This document shows positions 38,561 through 48,013 of a DNA stretch of 64,000 nt, in pieces; the first letter of the stretch is position 1, and every line of letters begins with the position of its first letter. The position numbers and the translations under genes were made by a program. The DNA lies in NCBI RefSeq assembly GCF_011082725.1, contig NZ_CP049715.1:744001-808000 (forward strand). The letters run 5' to 3'. This stretch comes from Apibacter sp. B3706. GTDB taxonomy: Bacteria; Bacteroidota; Bacteroidia; Flavobacteriales; Weeksellaceae. The notes under the pieces are model-generated. The model made no database searches. It worked only from the letters and a program-made list of their open reading frames with translations, and was not told where the DNA came from.

Positions 38561-41329
38561 TTATAGATTAAAATTTAATCGAGTAAAAATATAACGACCA
38601 TTAAAACCAAATTGACTGACATATCGAGAATAAACGAATTGTCCTTGGTTACTGTTGGCTTTTTTGGCTACTTTTTCGGGGTAGCAATTAAACAAATTAT
38701 TTGCTCCTACGGTAAGTTTTAAAAAATCAGTTAATTTATAGGCTATAGAAGCATCCGTAATCCATCTTGGATTATAGTATTGTTGATTTGAAAGTATATT
38801 AGAAGGTTCCGTTACGCCTCCAAAATAATTATTTCGTAAAAATAAGTTCCATTTTTGGATAGCATAAGTAAGTGAAATATTAAATTTCTGATTAGGAATT
38901 ACATTTTCTAAATACACTTTACTGGAGTTGCTGAAATATATATCTTTTTTATCTTTTAATAAACGGGAAGTATGAATCGAACCCACTTGTTGAGTATAGG
39001 AGATCGTTCCGGCTAAATCTATAAACAGTTTTCCATTTCCTAAAAGAGTATTATAGGAAAGGACAGCATCTATACCTTTAGTTTCCGTGTCAACAGCATT
39101 GGCAAAAAATCTAGCTTTTTGAGCTCCTGCTTGTTGCAATATTTGATAGATTTCTTTTTCTGAAGAGGAACCGTTGGGATCTCCGCTAAACAAATCAGTA
39201 TATACAATTTTATCATTAATTCGAGTAAAATATCCGTCAAGGCTGAAATGGAATCTTCCAACCTTAGCCGAAAGTCCTGCACTCAAACTCCTGGATTTTT
39301 CCGGTTTGAGTTTGGGTATACCCAGAAGTTGAGCTACTTTACTGTCATTCGTAAAAGTTCCAACCTCATACATATTTCCGTTTACATATGAAGTCCCCGT
39401 ACTGGAATAGTAACGTTGTTGTAAGGACGGAGCACGAAATCCGGTACTTCCCGAACCTCTGAAATTAAAAGAATTGGAAATTTTGTAACGAAGAGCTATT
39501 TTACCGTTAACGGTCGATCCGAAATCATTGTAATATTCATATCTTCCGGCCAAGTCCACCAGGAATGATTGGTTAAAATTGATTTCAACATCTGTATAAG
39601 CGGCCAGAGAGTTTCTTTGAGAGTCCGTTGCATTTTGCGGAGAAAATCCTGCATTTCCTTGTGCTCCGCCCGGTATCGGTGTTTTACCGTCCGGTCCAAA
39701 CTTCATAGGTATAGTGCCATTAATATCGGGTACGAGGGAAATACTGCCATCGGGATTGACTATTTCTCTGCCCATAGCATAATTGGCATAAGAAGCTTCT
39801 TCGCCGGCAATAATTTGGTATCTTTCATATCTGTATTCACCTCCCCATGCTATTCCTACTTCGGAAAGCCAATTAAATTTTTTAGACATATCTACATTGA
39901 CCACGTTTTGTGTAAATTGTAATTTTCCCCCTCGGAAGGAGGTTGGAGACAGTTCGCCTAAAGAAGCATTTAACGTGTTTTTCGCTTTATTAGTAAATGT
40001 ATTTTGCCCGAAAGTATTGCTGACTTCCATTTTCCAACCTATGAACATTCCTTTTACCCCGAGAGTGGCAGATTTGTCATAAATGCTTACTTCGGCTTGC
40101 GGTCTAAAACCTAAGGGATATATGGATGGTACATTATTTTCAGAATTTGGATATCTGTAAAATTGAGAAGCAGTGCTGTTTCTATATCCGAAAATTCCAA
40201 ATGAATATACTTCCGTTTGAGTATTTAAGGGTAAAGAAGCATTATAAGCAATTTGCCCGTTTAATGCCTTAGATTGGCCGATAATTAAACTATAATCGCG
40301 ACGATTGGTATACGTAGTTTCTAAAAATTCATCGGTTTTATCTACAGGTGCACCCGATGTATACTCTTTATAAATACTACCTTGATACATTCCGCCTCTG
40401 TTTGTCGGGTTTCTTCGGTCGAAAGTTGCCGAAAAGTTGATATATCCTCCTTTTTCACTCAATGGAATACCATAATTTAAACCCACCTGTACAGCTTCTC
40501 CATCTTTGGAAGTTTTACCTTGAGCGCTATTTTTACTTATATATTCTCCACCTGTAATTGTTGCACTAAATCTATTAATAGAAGTTTTTAGGATAATGTT
40601 AATCACTCCCGCTACGGCATCACTCCCGTATTGAGCAGCAGCTGCGTCTCTCAATATTTCGATTCGATCAATTGATGAAACGGGAATTGAATTTAAGTCA
40701 GTACCTACAGTACCCTTACCAAAAGTTCCGTTGACATTCAATAAAGCAGAATTATATCTACGTTTGCCGTTTACTAAAACTAATACCTGATCAGGAGTTA
40801 AACCTCGTAAGGATATGGGATCAGTCATATCCGTTCCGCCTCCTAACGATTGAGTGGTAGAGGTAAATGAAGGTGCTACATAATTTAATATTTGATTGAC
40901 ACTAACTTGTGCTCCGGTTTCTGCTATTTTTTTAACATCAATAATGTCCACAGGAGTAGGGGATTCCAATAATGTTCTAGGTTTAGAGCGTGTACCCGTT
41001 ACCACAACATTCTCAATCGTAAATGTTTTTATGGTAAAATCTACAATTTTTTGTTTTTCATTATTGATAGGTATTATTTCCGAAATTTCATCGTGATCGG
41101 GCGTGGTAATAATAAATTTATATTTACCATTCGGTAGGGTGATTTCATACCTTCCATGATCATCAGTTGATGTTTCCATACCTATTTCTTCCACATTAAT
41201 TTGTGCTCCTTTTATTTTTTCTTTTTTATCATTTTGTACCGTTCCTTTAACAAGGGTTTGAGCAGATAGAAACGAATAAAAGATGCTAATAACCGCTACC
41301 AAAGTCTTACTGGTTAATTTTTTTTTCAT
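38561..41329 (-). CDS. TonB-dependent outer-membrane receptor
   Basis: The 922-residue protein has a signal peptide (cleavage near LSAQ, residue 23), a carboxypeptidase-regulatory-like beta domain (about 28-105), a TonB-box-like stretch ENVVVTGTR, a plug domain with DPISLRGLTPDQVLVLVNGKRR and IEILRDAAAAQYGSDAVAGV, and a long beta-barrel ending in an aromatic-rich strand with terminal FNL. No SusD partner gene is present, so it is not a typical glycan-uptake pair. It heads an operon with two exported enzymes. Ligand unknown. Confidence 0.94.
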   Translation of the reverse strand: MKKKLTSKTLVAVISIFYSFLSAQTLVKGTVQNDKKEKIKGAQINVEEIGMETSTDDHGRYEITLPNGKYKFIITTPDHDEISEIIPINNEKQKIVDFTIKTFTIENVVVTGTRSKPRTLLESPTPVDIIDVKKIAETGAQVSVNQILNYVAPSFTSTTQSLGGGTDMTDPISLRGLTPDQVLVLVNGKRRYNSALLNVNGTFGKGTVGTDLNSIPVSSIDRIEILRDAAAAQYGSDAVAGVINIILKTSINRFSATITGGEYISKNSAQGKTSKDGEAVQVGLNYGIPLSEKGGYINFSATFDRRNPTNRGGMYQGSIYKEYTSGAPVDKTDEFLETTYTNRRDYSLIIGQSKALNGQIAYNASLPLNTQTEVYSFGIFGYRNSTASQFYRYPNSENNVPSIYPLGFRPQAEVSIYDKSATLGVKGMFIGWKMEVSNTFGQNTFTNKAKNTLNASLGELSPTSFRGGKLQFTQNVVNVDMSKKFNWLSEVGIAWGGEYRYERYQIIAGEEASYANYAMGREIVNPDGSISLVPDINGTIPMKFGPDGKTPIPGGAQGNAGFSPQNATDSQRNSLAAYTDVEINFNQSFLVDLAGRYEYYNDFGSTVNGKIALRYKISNSFNFRGSGSTGFRAPSLQQRYYSSTGTSYVNGNMYEVGTFTNDSKVAQLLGIPKLKPEKSRSLSAGLSAKVGRFHFSLDGYFTRINDKIVYTDLFSGDPNGSSSEKEIYQILQQAGAQKARFFANAVDTETKGIDAVLSYNTLLGNGKLFIDLAGTISYTQQVGSIHTSRLLKDKKDIYFSNSSKVYLENVIPNQKFNISLTYAIQKWNLFLRNNYFGGVTEPSNILSNQQYYNPRWITDASIAYKLTDFLKLTVGANNLFNCYPEKVAKKANSNQGQFVYSRYVSQFGFNGRYIFTRLNFNL

Positions 41330-41362
41330 GAAAAATTAAAATAATTACTACACTAAAAATAT

Positions 41363-41383
41363 TTCCTACTTAACAGGTAGGAA
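41363..41383. promoter_or_regulatory. Inverted repeat at the start of the receptor transcript
   Basis: A perfect 7-bp inverted repeat (41363-41369 TTCCTAC with 41377-41383 GTAGGAA, 7-nt gap) lies between the -7 box and the start codon of the receptor gene, near the expected transcription start. It could be an operator or an RNA hairpin. Confidence 0.5.
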
Positions 41384-41389
41384 TAATGT

Positions 41390-41397
41390 CAAATGTA
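41390..41397 (-). promoter_or_regulatory. Promoter -7 box for the receptor operon
   Basis: The minus strand reads TACATTTG, matching TAnnTTTG, 61 bp before the start codon. Confidence 0.6.
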
Positions 41398-41766
41398 AAA
41401 AATTTATTTTATATTATTATACCTTTATAATTAAAATTTTATATTATTTTATTATTATTAACATATATAACTGATAATCAGTATTATATATCTATTTAAA
41501 ATTACTATTATTTATTTAAATAATTTAATTTTAAATATTTGTAAAAAATATAATTATAGTATGTATTTATGGTAATATTAAATATTTAAATAATTTTATT
41601 CTTTTATTTAAACATGATATCCTTCCTGAAAAAAATGAGTATAATAAATGAGTTGAAAATTTTATATTCTTTTTTTATATCTGATGATACGAAATTTTTA
41701 AAGTAAACGAATGTTTATGGTTTCGCATTATTAATAATTTGAGAGAGTAATAATAGTATCTGATTT
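41398..41766. other. AT-rich intergenic region upstream of the receptor operon
   Basis: Almost entirely A and T, with no supported gene. It belongs to a 669-bp gap whose right part holds a possible gene relic and a terminator. Confidence 0.4.
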
Positions 41767-41946
41767 ATGAAATCTGTGGTAACGATTTTTTATATACTAT
41801 TTTTTTAATTACTTAAAGGTAATGGTTGTGATACTTAGGAAGAAATATTTAATCCTTACCAGGTTTCAATAACTAAAGGAAGAACTTTATGGAATCAAGT
41901 TTGGTGTATATATAAAAAATTCAGAAAAAAAGAATACTCAATTTAA
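41767..41946 (+). pseudogene. Possible relic of a LysM-like lipoprotein gene
   Basis: One frame of 60 codons from an ATG reads like protein but has two internal stops (codons 14 and 22). It begins with a hydrophobic stretch MKSVVTIFYILFF, then a Gly-Asn-Gly-Cys segment like a lipobox, then YQVSITKGRTLWNQVWCIYK (about 41857-41916), which resembles the LysM start YxVxxGDTLWxIAxxY with two extra residues. It ends at a stop at 41944. This is suggestive only; in such AT-rich DNA chance is not excluded. Confidence 0.25.
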
Positions 41947-41977
41947 ATAAAAAATCCGGTTACGATCTAACCGGATT
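41947..41977 (-). terminator. Terminator after the peptidyl-prolyl isomerase gene
   Basis: A 10-bp stem (41953-41962 with 41968-41977) with a 5-nt loop; on the minus strand it is followed by a U-run. Confidence 0.85.
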
Positions 41978-41998
41978 GATTTATAAAAAAAGATTTTT

Positions 41999-43162
41999 TT
42001 ATTTAGCTTTCACAAGTTCAACTTTGAAAATAAGCCAAGCATTCGGAGGAATAACTCCACCTCCGGCACCTTGAGCACCATAACCTAAAGAAGGTGGAAT
42101 TAAAAAGGTAGCTTTATCGCCTTCATTTAATAATGAAATACCTTCTTCCCAACCTTTAATTACCATTCCTTTGCCCAAAGGAAATTCAATAGGTTCATTT
42201 CTTGCAAAGGAAGAATCAAATACACTTCCATTAGCTAAAGATCCTTCATAATGAACGGAAACAGTATCACCCGATTTTGCTTTTGCTCCTGAGCCTTTTT
42301 CATTAATTTTATAAAATAATCCACTAGGCGTTTCAGTCATATCGGCTTTTAATTCATCCAACTTGGCTGCAATTTGCTTTTGTTTTTCCTCAAGATATTT
42401 TTTATTTCTTTCGGAAATCAAATCTTTATTGTCTTTAAAAAATTGTGCAGCATCATAATTTTTATATTCATCACCTTTGGTAATTATAGAAACTTTTTCC
42501 ATAATTACAGGATCAATCGGTTTATCTTGAGCTCCGGTTTTAACACTAGCAATAACGTTAACGGTTTCTAAACCTTTAATAACTTCTCCAAAAATAGTAT
42601 GTCGTCCATCCAGCCACGGGGTAGGTACTTCTGTTATAAAAAACTGGCTTCCGTTGGTATTAGGACCGGAATTAGCCATTGATAAAATTCCTGTTCCGGT
42701 ATGCTTTAAATCATTTTTCTCGTCTTCAAATCTGTATCCCGGGCCTCCCATTCCTGTTCCCTGAGGATCTCCGGTTTGAATCATAAAATCTTTAATGACT
42801 CTGTGAAATATAATTCCGTCATAGAAGGGTTCTCCCGGTTTTTTGGCATCATTAGGAATTTTACCTTCTGCCAATCCTATAAAGTTTGCGACAGTAACCG
42901 GAGATTCATGATCAAAAAATTTAACCAACATATCTCCTTTATTGGTTTTAATATTTGCATATAAACCGCTTTGCAGCCCGTCATACGTTTGTTTGTCTAT
43001 TTCCAATGTTTTACAATTTATAAAGGTTAGTATTAATAAACAATATATTACGATTTTATGTATCTTACGTATACTGTCATTTAGAAAATTCAAATTTACT
43101 AAATTAATTAGTATCTTATATTTTAAAGTTGATAAGAACGGAAATTCTTCAGCCATATGCAT
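41999..43162 (-). CDS. Cyclophilin-FKBP fusion peptidyl-prolyl isomerase (lipoprotein)
   Basis: The protein joins a cyclophilin domain (about residues 65-230, with FYDGIIFHRVIKDFMIQTGD and NGSQFFI) to an FKBP domain (about 290-387, with VSVHYEGSLANGSVFDSS and GYGAQGAGGGVIPP). Both catalyse proline isomerisation during folding. A lipoprotein signal ends at Cys50 (LTFINC). The first 30 residues before that signal are unusual: a good promoter box sits at 43091-43098 inside them, and no ATG, GTG or TTG lies between it and the signal. The start given is the first ATG; the true start may be near 43072. A terminator follows the gene. Confidence 0.85.
   Translation of the reverse strand: MHMAEEFPFLSTLKYKILINLVNLNFLNDSIRKIHKIVIYCLLILTFINCKTLEIDKQTYDGLQSGLYANIKTNKGDMLVKFFDHESPVTVANFIGLAEGKIPNDAKKPGEPFYDGIIFHRVIKDFMIQTGDPQGTGMGGPGYRFEDEKNDLKHTGTGILSMANSGPNTNGSQFFITEVPTPWLDGRHTIFGEVIKGLETVNVIASVKTGAQDKPIDPVIMEKVSIITKGDEYKNYDAAQFFKDNKDLISERNKKYLEEKQKQIAAKLDELKADMTETPSGLFYKINEKGSGAKAKSGDTVSVHYEGSLANGSVFDSSFARNEPIEFPLGKGMVIKGWEEGISLLNEGDKATFLIPPSLGYGAQGAGGGVIPPNAWLIFKVELVKAK
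43091..43098 (-). promoter_or_regulatory. Promoter-like -7 box inside the 5' end of the isomerase frame
   Basis: The minus strand reads TAAATTTG, matching TAnnTTTG. It lies just before the lipoprotein signal and argues for a later start than 43162. Confidence 0.45.
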
Positions 43163-43481
43163 GAATTCAATATATTATTTATTTATATAAACAGCTATAT
43201 TAACAAATTTTATTTTATACGATATTTTTTTTCGATCAATTAAACATATAAAGTTATTGATAAACAATATAGATAAGCTAAATTTTCATACAATCATTAA
43301 CTATAAAAAAACAAATTGTATAGAAAAATAAACATTTTACTATACGAAAGCAGAAATGTAATAATATAAAATTATTTTATTGTTATAAATTTATAATAAT
43401 ATTGATATAATTGATATTTTAATTGAATAATTTTTAAAAATTAAAAATAATAAAATAAAATAAAACTAGATAAATGGTATG
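43163..43481. other. AT-rich intergenic region
   Basis: No supported gene. It belongs to a 584-bp gap between the divergent isomerase and pheS genes. Confidence 0.4.
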
Positions 43482-43608
43482 GTGTTTGTTTATTAAATTA
43501 ATGATTACAAACACACTAAAATAGTTTATATTAAAAAAGGCATTATTTTAATGTTTATTTAGTTTTTATTTCTTTAAAAACCTTGGCCTCTGTAAAAGGA
43601 GGCTTTTT
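43482..43608 (+). other. Inverted repeat and terminator-like hairpin with no gene upstream
   Basis: An 8-bp inverted repeat (43482-43489 GTGTTTGT with 43507-43514 ACAAACAC) is followed by a GC-containing hairpin (stem CCTC/GAGG region 43584-43603) and a T-run. The terminator points in the plus direction, but the nearest plus-strand gene upstream is over 11 kb away. It could end a small RNA or be part of a long pheS leader; a separate pheS promoter box lies downstream. Confidence 0.4.
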
Positions 43609-43691
43609 TATTGAATCTACTTTCTGTTTAATTGATCTAAAATTATTTATGATATCTTTTATTTAAATTAATAATAGTATTTTTGTTTTAT

Positions 43692-43699
43692 TATTTTTG
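43692..43699 (+). promoter_or_regulatory. Promoter -7 box for pheS
   Basis: TATTTTTG matches TAnnTTTG, 47 bp before the start; a second match lies at 43678-43685. Confidence 0.6.
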
Positions 43700-43746
43700 C
43701 AAGAAGATAAAAATCTTTATAAAATAGAAAATATTAAAGATAACTA

Positions 43747-44763
43747 ATGATTAATACTATCAAAAAATATTTAGAAGAAGTAGAATCTTTTACTTCTCAA
43801 AAAACTGAGGATGTTGAACAGTTTAGAATCAAGTATTTAGGTAAAAAAGGAATTTTGAACGATCTGTTTCAAAAATTTAAAGAAGTACCTAATGAAAATA
43901 AAAAAGAATTTGGACAATTGATCAATAATTTAAAACAATCGGTTGCTCAAAAAATAAATACGTTAAAAGAGAATGTCGGCGAGTCTGCAAATGTCGGTTT
44001 GCAAGAAGATTTAACCCGTCCGGGACTAGCCTTGAATTTAGGCAGCAGACATCCCATTAACATTGTTAAGCATAAAATCATAAACATATTTAAAAAAATA
44101 GGTTTTTCAGTAGCTGATGGTCCTGAAATTGAAGATGATTGGCATAATTTCACCGCCTTAAATATGTCTGAGTATCACCCTGCAAGAGATATGCAAGATA
44201 CTTTTTTCATAGAGAAAAATCCGGATAGAGTATTGAGAACTCACACTTCTTCTGTACAAATACGGTATATGGAGCAAAATGAGCCTCCCATTCGTATATT
44301 ATCTCCTGGACGAGTTTACAGGAATGAAGATATATCGTCTCGATCTCATTGTATGTTCCACCAAATAGAGGGGTTATATATTGATACGGACGTATCCTTT
44401 GCAGATTTAAAACAAACCTTACAATATTTTACTTCAGAATTATTCGGTAAATCCGAAATTCGAATGAGACCTTCATATTTTCCCTTTACAGAGCCCAGTG
44501 CAGAAGTAGATGTATATTGGGGATTGGAGACAGAAACCGATTATCGCATCACTAAAGGAACGGGTTGGTTGGAAATTCTAGGATGCGGAATGGTTGATCC
44601 TAATGTTCTAAAAAATGTTAATATAAATCCTGAAAAATACAGCGGTTTTGCATTTGGTATGGGTATTGAAAGAATTGTCATGCTGATGTATCAAATTGGC
44701 GACATTCGAATTTTTACTGAAAATGATATACGAATGCTACAGCAATTTAAATATGAATTTTAA
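43747..44763 (+). CDS. pheS: Phenylalanyl-tRNA synthetase alpha subunit
   Basis: PheS is the catalytic class II subunit of the alpha2-beta2 enzyme that charges tRNA-Phe. The 338 residues have an N-terminal coiled coil (about 1-85), motif 1 around GRHPIN-like [12 protein letters not shown], motif 2 [10 protein letters not shown], and motif 3 [10 protein letters not shown]. pheT is not adjacent; in flavobacteria the two genes are usually apart. Confidence 0.97.
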   Translation: MINTIKKYLEEVESFTSQKTEDVEQFRIKYLGKKGILNDLFQKFKEVPNENKKEFGQLINNLKQSVAQKINTLKENVGESANVGLQEDLTRPGLALNLGSRHPINIVKHKIINIFKKIGFSVADGPEIEDDWHNFTALNMSEYHPARDMQDTFFIEKNPDRVLRTHTSSVQIRYMEQNEPPIRILSPGRVYRNEDISSRSHCMFHQIEGLYIDTDVSFADLKQTLQYFTSELFGKSEIRMRPSYFPFTEPSAEVDVYWGLETETDYRITKGTGWLEILGCGMVDPNVLKNVNINPEKYSGFAFGMGIERIVMLMYQIGDIRIFTENDIRMLQQFKYEF

Positions 44764-44899
44764 ATTAAGCTAAATTTATAACTATTTGTAGATGTATCAT
44801 ATAAATAATAATTTTTAAATTTATTAATAAAGTATATTTACCTGGAACAAATTTTGAGCATTCTGTATCTAAATATACTTTATAAATTTAAAAATTATT

Positions 44900-46636
44900 A
44901 TGGAAAAAAAAGTAGCAGATCAATTAGTTGAAATACTAGTTGATGCCGGTATAAAAAGGATTTATGCTGTAACAGGCGATAGTTTAAATGAGCTTAACAG
45001 GGCCATTAAAAAAAACGGAAAAATACAATGGATCCATGTTAGGAATGAAGAAGCCGGAGCCTTTGCTGCCGCAGCCGAAGCTGAATTGGAAGGCATTGCT
45101 TGTTGTGCCGGTAGTTCCGGACCCGGGCATGTACATTTAATTAATGGATTGTATGAAGCAAACAGGGCAAATGTACCTGTTATCGCTATTGCATCCACTT
45201 GTGGAACAAGAGAATTTGGTACAGATTATTTTCAAGAAACTAATATAACCAAACTATTTGATGATTGCAGTGTATACAACCAAATTGCAACATTACCGGA
45301 ACAAGCCCCTAGAATGTTACAAAGAGCAATTCAAAATGCTATATCTAAAAAAGGCGTAGCCGTTTTCGGGTTACCCGGTGATTTAGAATCAAAACCGGCG
45401 GAAGATATTTTAAGTTCTTTAAAAGTTTATCAAAACGAACCTATTTTAAGACCATCCGATAAAGAACTACAAGAGTTGGCAGATGTTCTTAATGAACATG
45501 ATAAAGTTACCATTTATTGCGGTATTGGTGCTTCTAAAGCTCACAAAGACTTGGTAAAACTTGCAGGTAAATTGAAAGCTCCTGTAGGATATTCTTTTAG
45601 AGGTAAAATGGGCATACAATATGATAATCCTTATGAAGTGGGCATGACCGGATTGTTAGGGTTACCTTCTGCTTTTCAAAGTATGCACGAAGCAGATGTA
45701 GTACTACTTTTGGGTACAGATTTTCCGTATGCGAATTTTATGCCTTCCAATAAAAAAATAATTCAGATTGATGAAAGGGCAGACCGTTTAGGCAGAAGAG
45801 CTAAAGTAGATATGGGATTCTGCGGTAAAATTGAAGATACTTTATCTGTATTATTGCCTTTGATTGAAGAAAAACAAGATGATTCTTTTCTTAAAAAACA
45901 GCTGAAAAAATACGATAAAGTTAAAGAAGATTTAGATGTATATGTTAAAGATCCGGGAAAAGAAAATTTAATTCATCCCGAATATGTAGCCTCAGTTATT
46001 AATAATCTAACAGCTAAAGATGCCATATTTACCGTAGATACCGGTATGTGCTGTGTATGGGGAGCGCGATATATTCATGCCACAGGAGAAAGAAAAATGT
46101 TAGGTTCTTTCAGTCACGGTACGATGGCCAATGCCATGCCGATGTCCATAGGAGCATCCTTATCTCATCCTGACAGACAAATTATAGCTTTTTGCGGAGA
46201 TGGTGGTATTTCAATGCTTTTAGGGGATTTAGCCACTATATATCAATATAAATTGCCTGTCAAATTATTTGTGTTTAATAATCGATCATTAGGAATGGTA
46301 AAACTTGAAATGGAAGTGGATGGTATCCCTGACAATGAAACCGATATGGTAAATCCTGATTTTGCCATGATAGCAATGGCTATGGGCTTTAAAGGAATAA
46401 ATGTCAATAAGCCTGAAGAGGTTGAAGGAGCTGTAAAAGAAGCATTTTCAACGGAAGGACCGGTTTTAGTTAATGTAATGACCGATCCAAATTCACTTGC
46501 TTTACCGCCTAAAATTGAATGGAGCCAAATTAAAGGTATGACAACTTCCATGACTAAAATGATGCTTGGAGGAAATATTAAAGAAGTGGTTGACACAATT
46601 CAAAGCAATATTAAACATATAAAATCCTTAATTTAA
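44900..46636 (+). CDS. poxB: Thiamine-dependent pyruvate dehydrogenase (quinone), PoxB type
   Basis: PoxB decarboxylates pyruvate to acetate and CO2 and passes electrons through FAD to quinone at the membrane. The 578-residue protein follows the E. coli enzyme nearly end to end: RIYAVTGDSLNEL, the thiamine-activating Glu50 in HVRNEEAGAFAA, AGSSGPGHVHLINGLY, VGMTGLLG, and the ThDP-binding GDGGISMLLGDL. The C-terminal 25 residues, which bind the membrane in E. coli, are present but differ. It stands alone with its own terminator. Confidence 0.93.
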   Translation: MEKKVADQLVEILVDAGIKRIYAVTGDSLNELNRAIKKNGKIQWIHVRNEEAGAFAAAAEAELEGIACCAGSSGPGHVHLINGLYEANRANVPVIAIASTCGTREFGTDYFQETNITKLFDDCSVYNQIATLPEQAPRMLQRAIQNAISKKGVAVFGLPGDLESKPAEDILSSLKVYQNEPILRPSDKELQELADVLNEHDKVTIYCGIGASKAHKDLVKLAGKLKAPVGYSFRGKMGIQYDNPYEVGMTGLLGLPSAFQSMHEADVVLLLGTDFPYANFMPSNKKIIQIDERADRLGRRAKVDMGFCGKIEDTLSVLLPLIEEKQDDSFLKKQLKKYDKVKEDLDVYVKDPGKENLIHPEYVASVINNLTAKDAIFTVDTGMCCVWGARYIHATGERKMLGSFSHGTMANAMPMSIGASLSHPDRQIIAFCGDGGISMLLGDLATIYQYKLPVKLFVFNNRSLGMVKLEMEVDGIPDNETDMVNPDFAMIAMAMGFKGINVNKPEEVEGAVKEAFSTEGPVLVNVMTDPNSLALPPKIEWSQIKGMTTSMTKMMLGGNIKEVVDTIQSNIKHIKSLI

Positions 46637-46662
46637 AGGATAAGCAACCGAATATCTTAATG

Positions 46663-46696
46663 AAACAGAAAATCTAATTTAGATTTTCTGTTTTTA
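46663..46696 (+). terminator. Terminator after poxB
   Basis: A perfect 14-bp stem (46663-46676 with 46680-46693), 3-nt loop and T-run. Confidence 0.9.
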
Positions 46697-46730
46697 TAAT
46701 TAACGCTAGGTATACATTTACTTTATTTCT

Positions 46731-46738
46731 TACATTTG
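46731..46738 (+). promoter_or_regulatory. Promoter -7 box for aroC
   Basis: TACATTTG matches TAnnTTTG and ends only 7 bp before the ATG, so the mRNA would be leaderless or nearly so. Confidence 0.6.
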
Positions 46739-46745
46739 TAAGCAT

Positions 46746-47807
46746 ATGTTCAACGAATTCGGTAAATTTATTAAGCTTACTACCTTTGGTGAAAGTCATG
46801 GACCGGCACTGGGAGGCGTAATTGATGGTTTTCCAGCAGGATTATCCGTTAATTTTGATGAAATACAAAAAGAATTGGATCGCAGAAAACCCGGACAATC
46901 GAAAATTGTAACTCAACGAAAAGAAGACGATAAGGTAGAGTTTCTTTCCGGCATTTTTGAAGGAAAAACAACAGGACAAGCGATTGGATTTGTTATTAAA
47001 AATACCAATCAAAAATCCAATGATTACGATCATAATACCGGTATTTTCAGACCTTCACATGCAGACTTCACTTATTTTCAAAAATATGGAATCAGAGACC
47101 ATCGAGGCGGGGGGAGAACCTCAGCAAGGGAAACAGCTAACTGGGTTGTTGCCGGAGCTTTAGCTAAACAATTACTATCCTCAATATCTATCCATGCATT
47201 TGTTTCTTCAGTAGGGGAAATTACTTTGAAAAAGAATATCCATGAACTGGATTTAAGCCAAACGGAATCTAATATAGTCCGATGTCCTGATTGGGAAACT
47301 GCTGAACAAATGATTCAGAAAATAGCTGAAATTAAAAAGGATGGTGATACTATTGGCGGAGTCATAACCTGTATGATTAAAAATGTTCCAACGGGTTTAG
47401 GCGAACCGATTTTTGATAAATTATCTGCCAGATTGGCTCAAGGAATGATGAGTATAAATGCAGCTAAAGGTTTTGAAATTGGCAGCGGCTTTGCAGGTAC
47501 TCGATTAAAAGGTTCTGAACATAATGATATTTTTACTCAAGGAGGAAAAACACTGACGAATAATTCGGGAGGTATACAAGGGGGAATATCCAACGGTATG
47601 GATATTGTTTTTAAAGTTGCCTTTAAGCCGGTTGCTACCATTATGAAAGAGCAACAAACGATAGATGAAAACGGAAATGTATGTTCAATTAAAGGGAAGG
47701 GAAGACATGATCCTTGTGTGGTTCCCAGGGCGGTTCCTATTGTAGAAGCTATTGCAGCTTTTATTTTGGCTGACTTTTGGTTAATGAATAAAGTTAGAAA
47801 AATGTAA
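46746..47807 (+). CDS. aroC: Chorismate synthase
   Basis: AroC makes chorismate from EPSP using reduced FMN, the last shikimate step. The 353 residues include [18 protein letters not shown] at the N-terminus, the RRPGQS-like [35 protein letters not shown] and [17 protein letters not shown], all family signatures. The TTFGESHG position supports the start. Confidence 0.97.
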   Translation: MFNEFGKFIKLTTFGESHGPALGGVIDGFPAGLSVNFDEIQKELDRRKPGQSKIVTQRKEDDKVEFLSGIFEGKTTGQAIGFVIKNTNQKSNDYDHNTGIFRPSHADFTYFQKYGIRDHRGGGRTSARETANWVVAGALAKQLLSSISIHAFVSSVGEITLKKNIHELDLSQTESNIVRCPDWETAEQMIQKIAEIKKDGDTIGGVITCMIKNVPTGLGEPIFDKLSARLAQGMMSINAAKGFEIGSGFAGTRLKGSEHNDIFTQGGKTLTNNSGGIQGGISNGMDIVFKVAFKPVATIMKEQQTIDENGNVCSIKGKGRHDPCVVPRAVPIVEAIAAFILADFWLMNKVRKM

Positions 47808-48013
47808 TTTTTAATTTTAAAATAAACCTTTACATACAATTGGCAATAACTATCCTTTACCGGTCAAAAATACTATTTGAAGATATCTTTCGTTTAACTA
47901 ACCAAGAATATACATAACTATATTTTCAATTTATCGGTTAAATAAAGAATATATAAAATTATGTATTTGAAAACATGTAATTTTATAATTAATAAAGATT
48001 ACCAAACTATATA

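Noticed and set aside
39569-39922. A 117-codon open frame opposite the receptor gene
   Set aside because: It is antisense to a conserved beta-barrel gene and lacks any recognisable motif.
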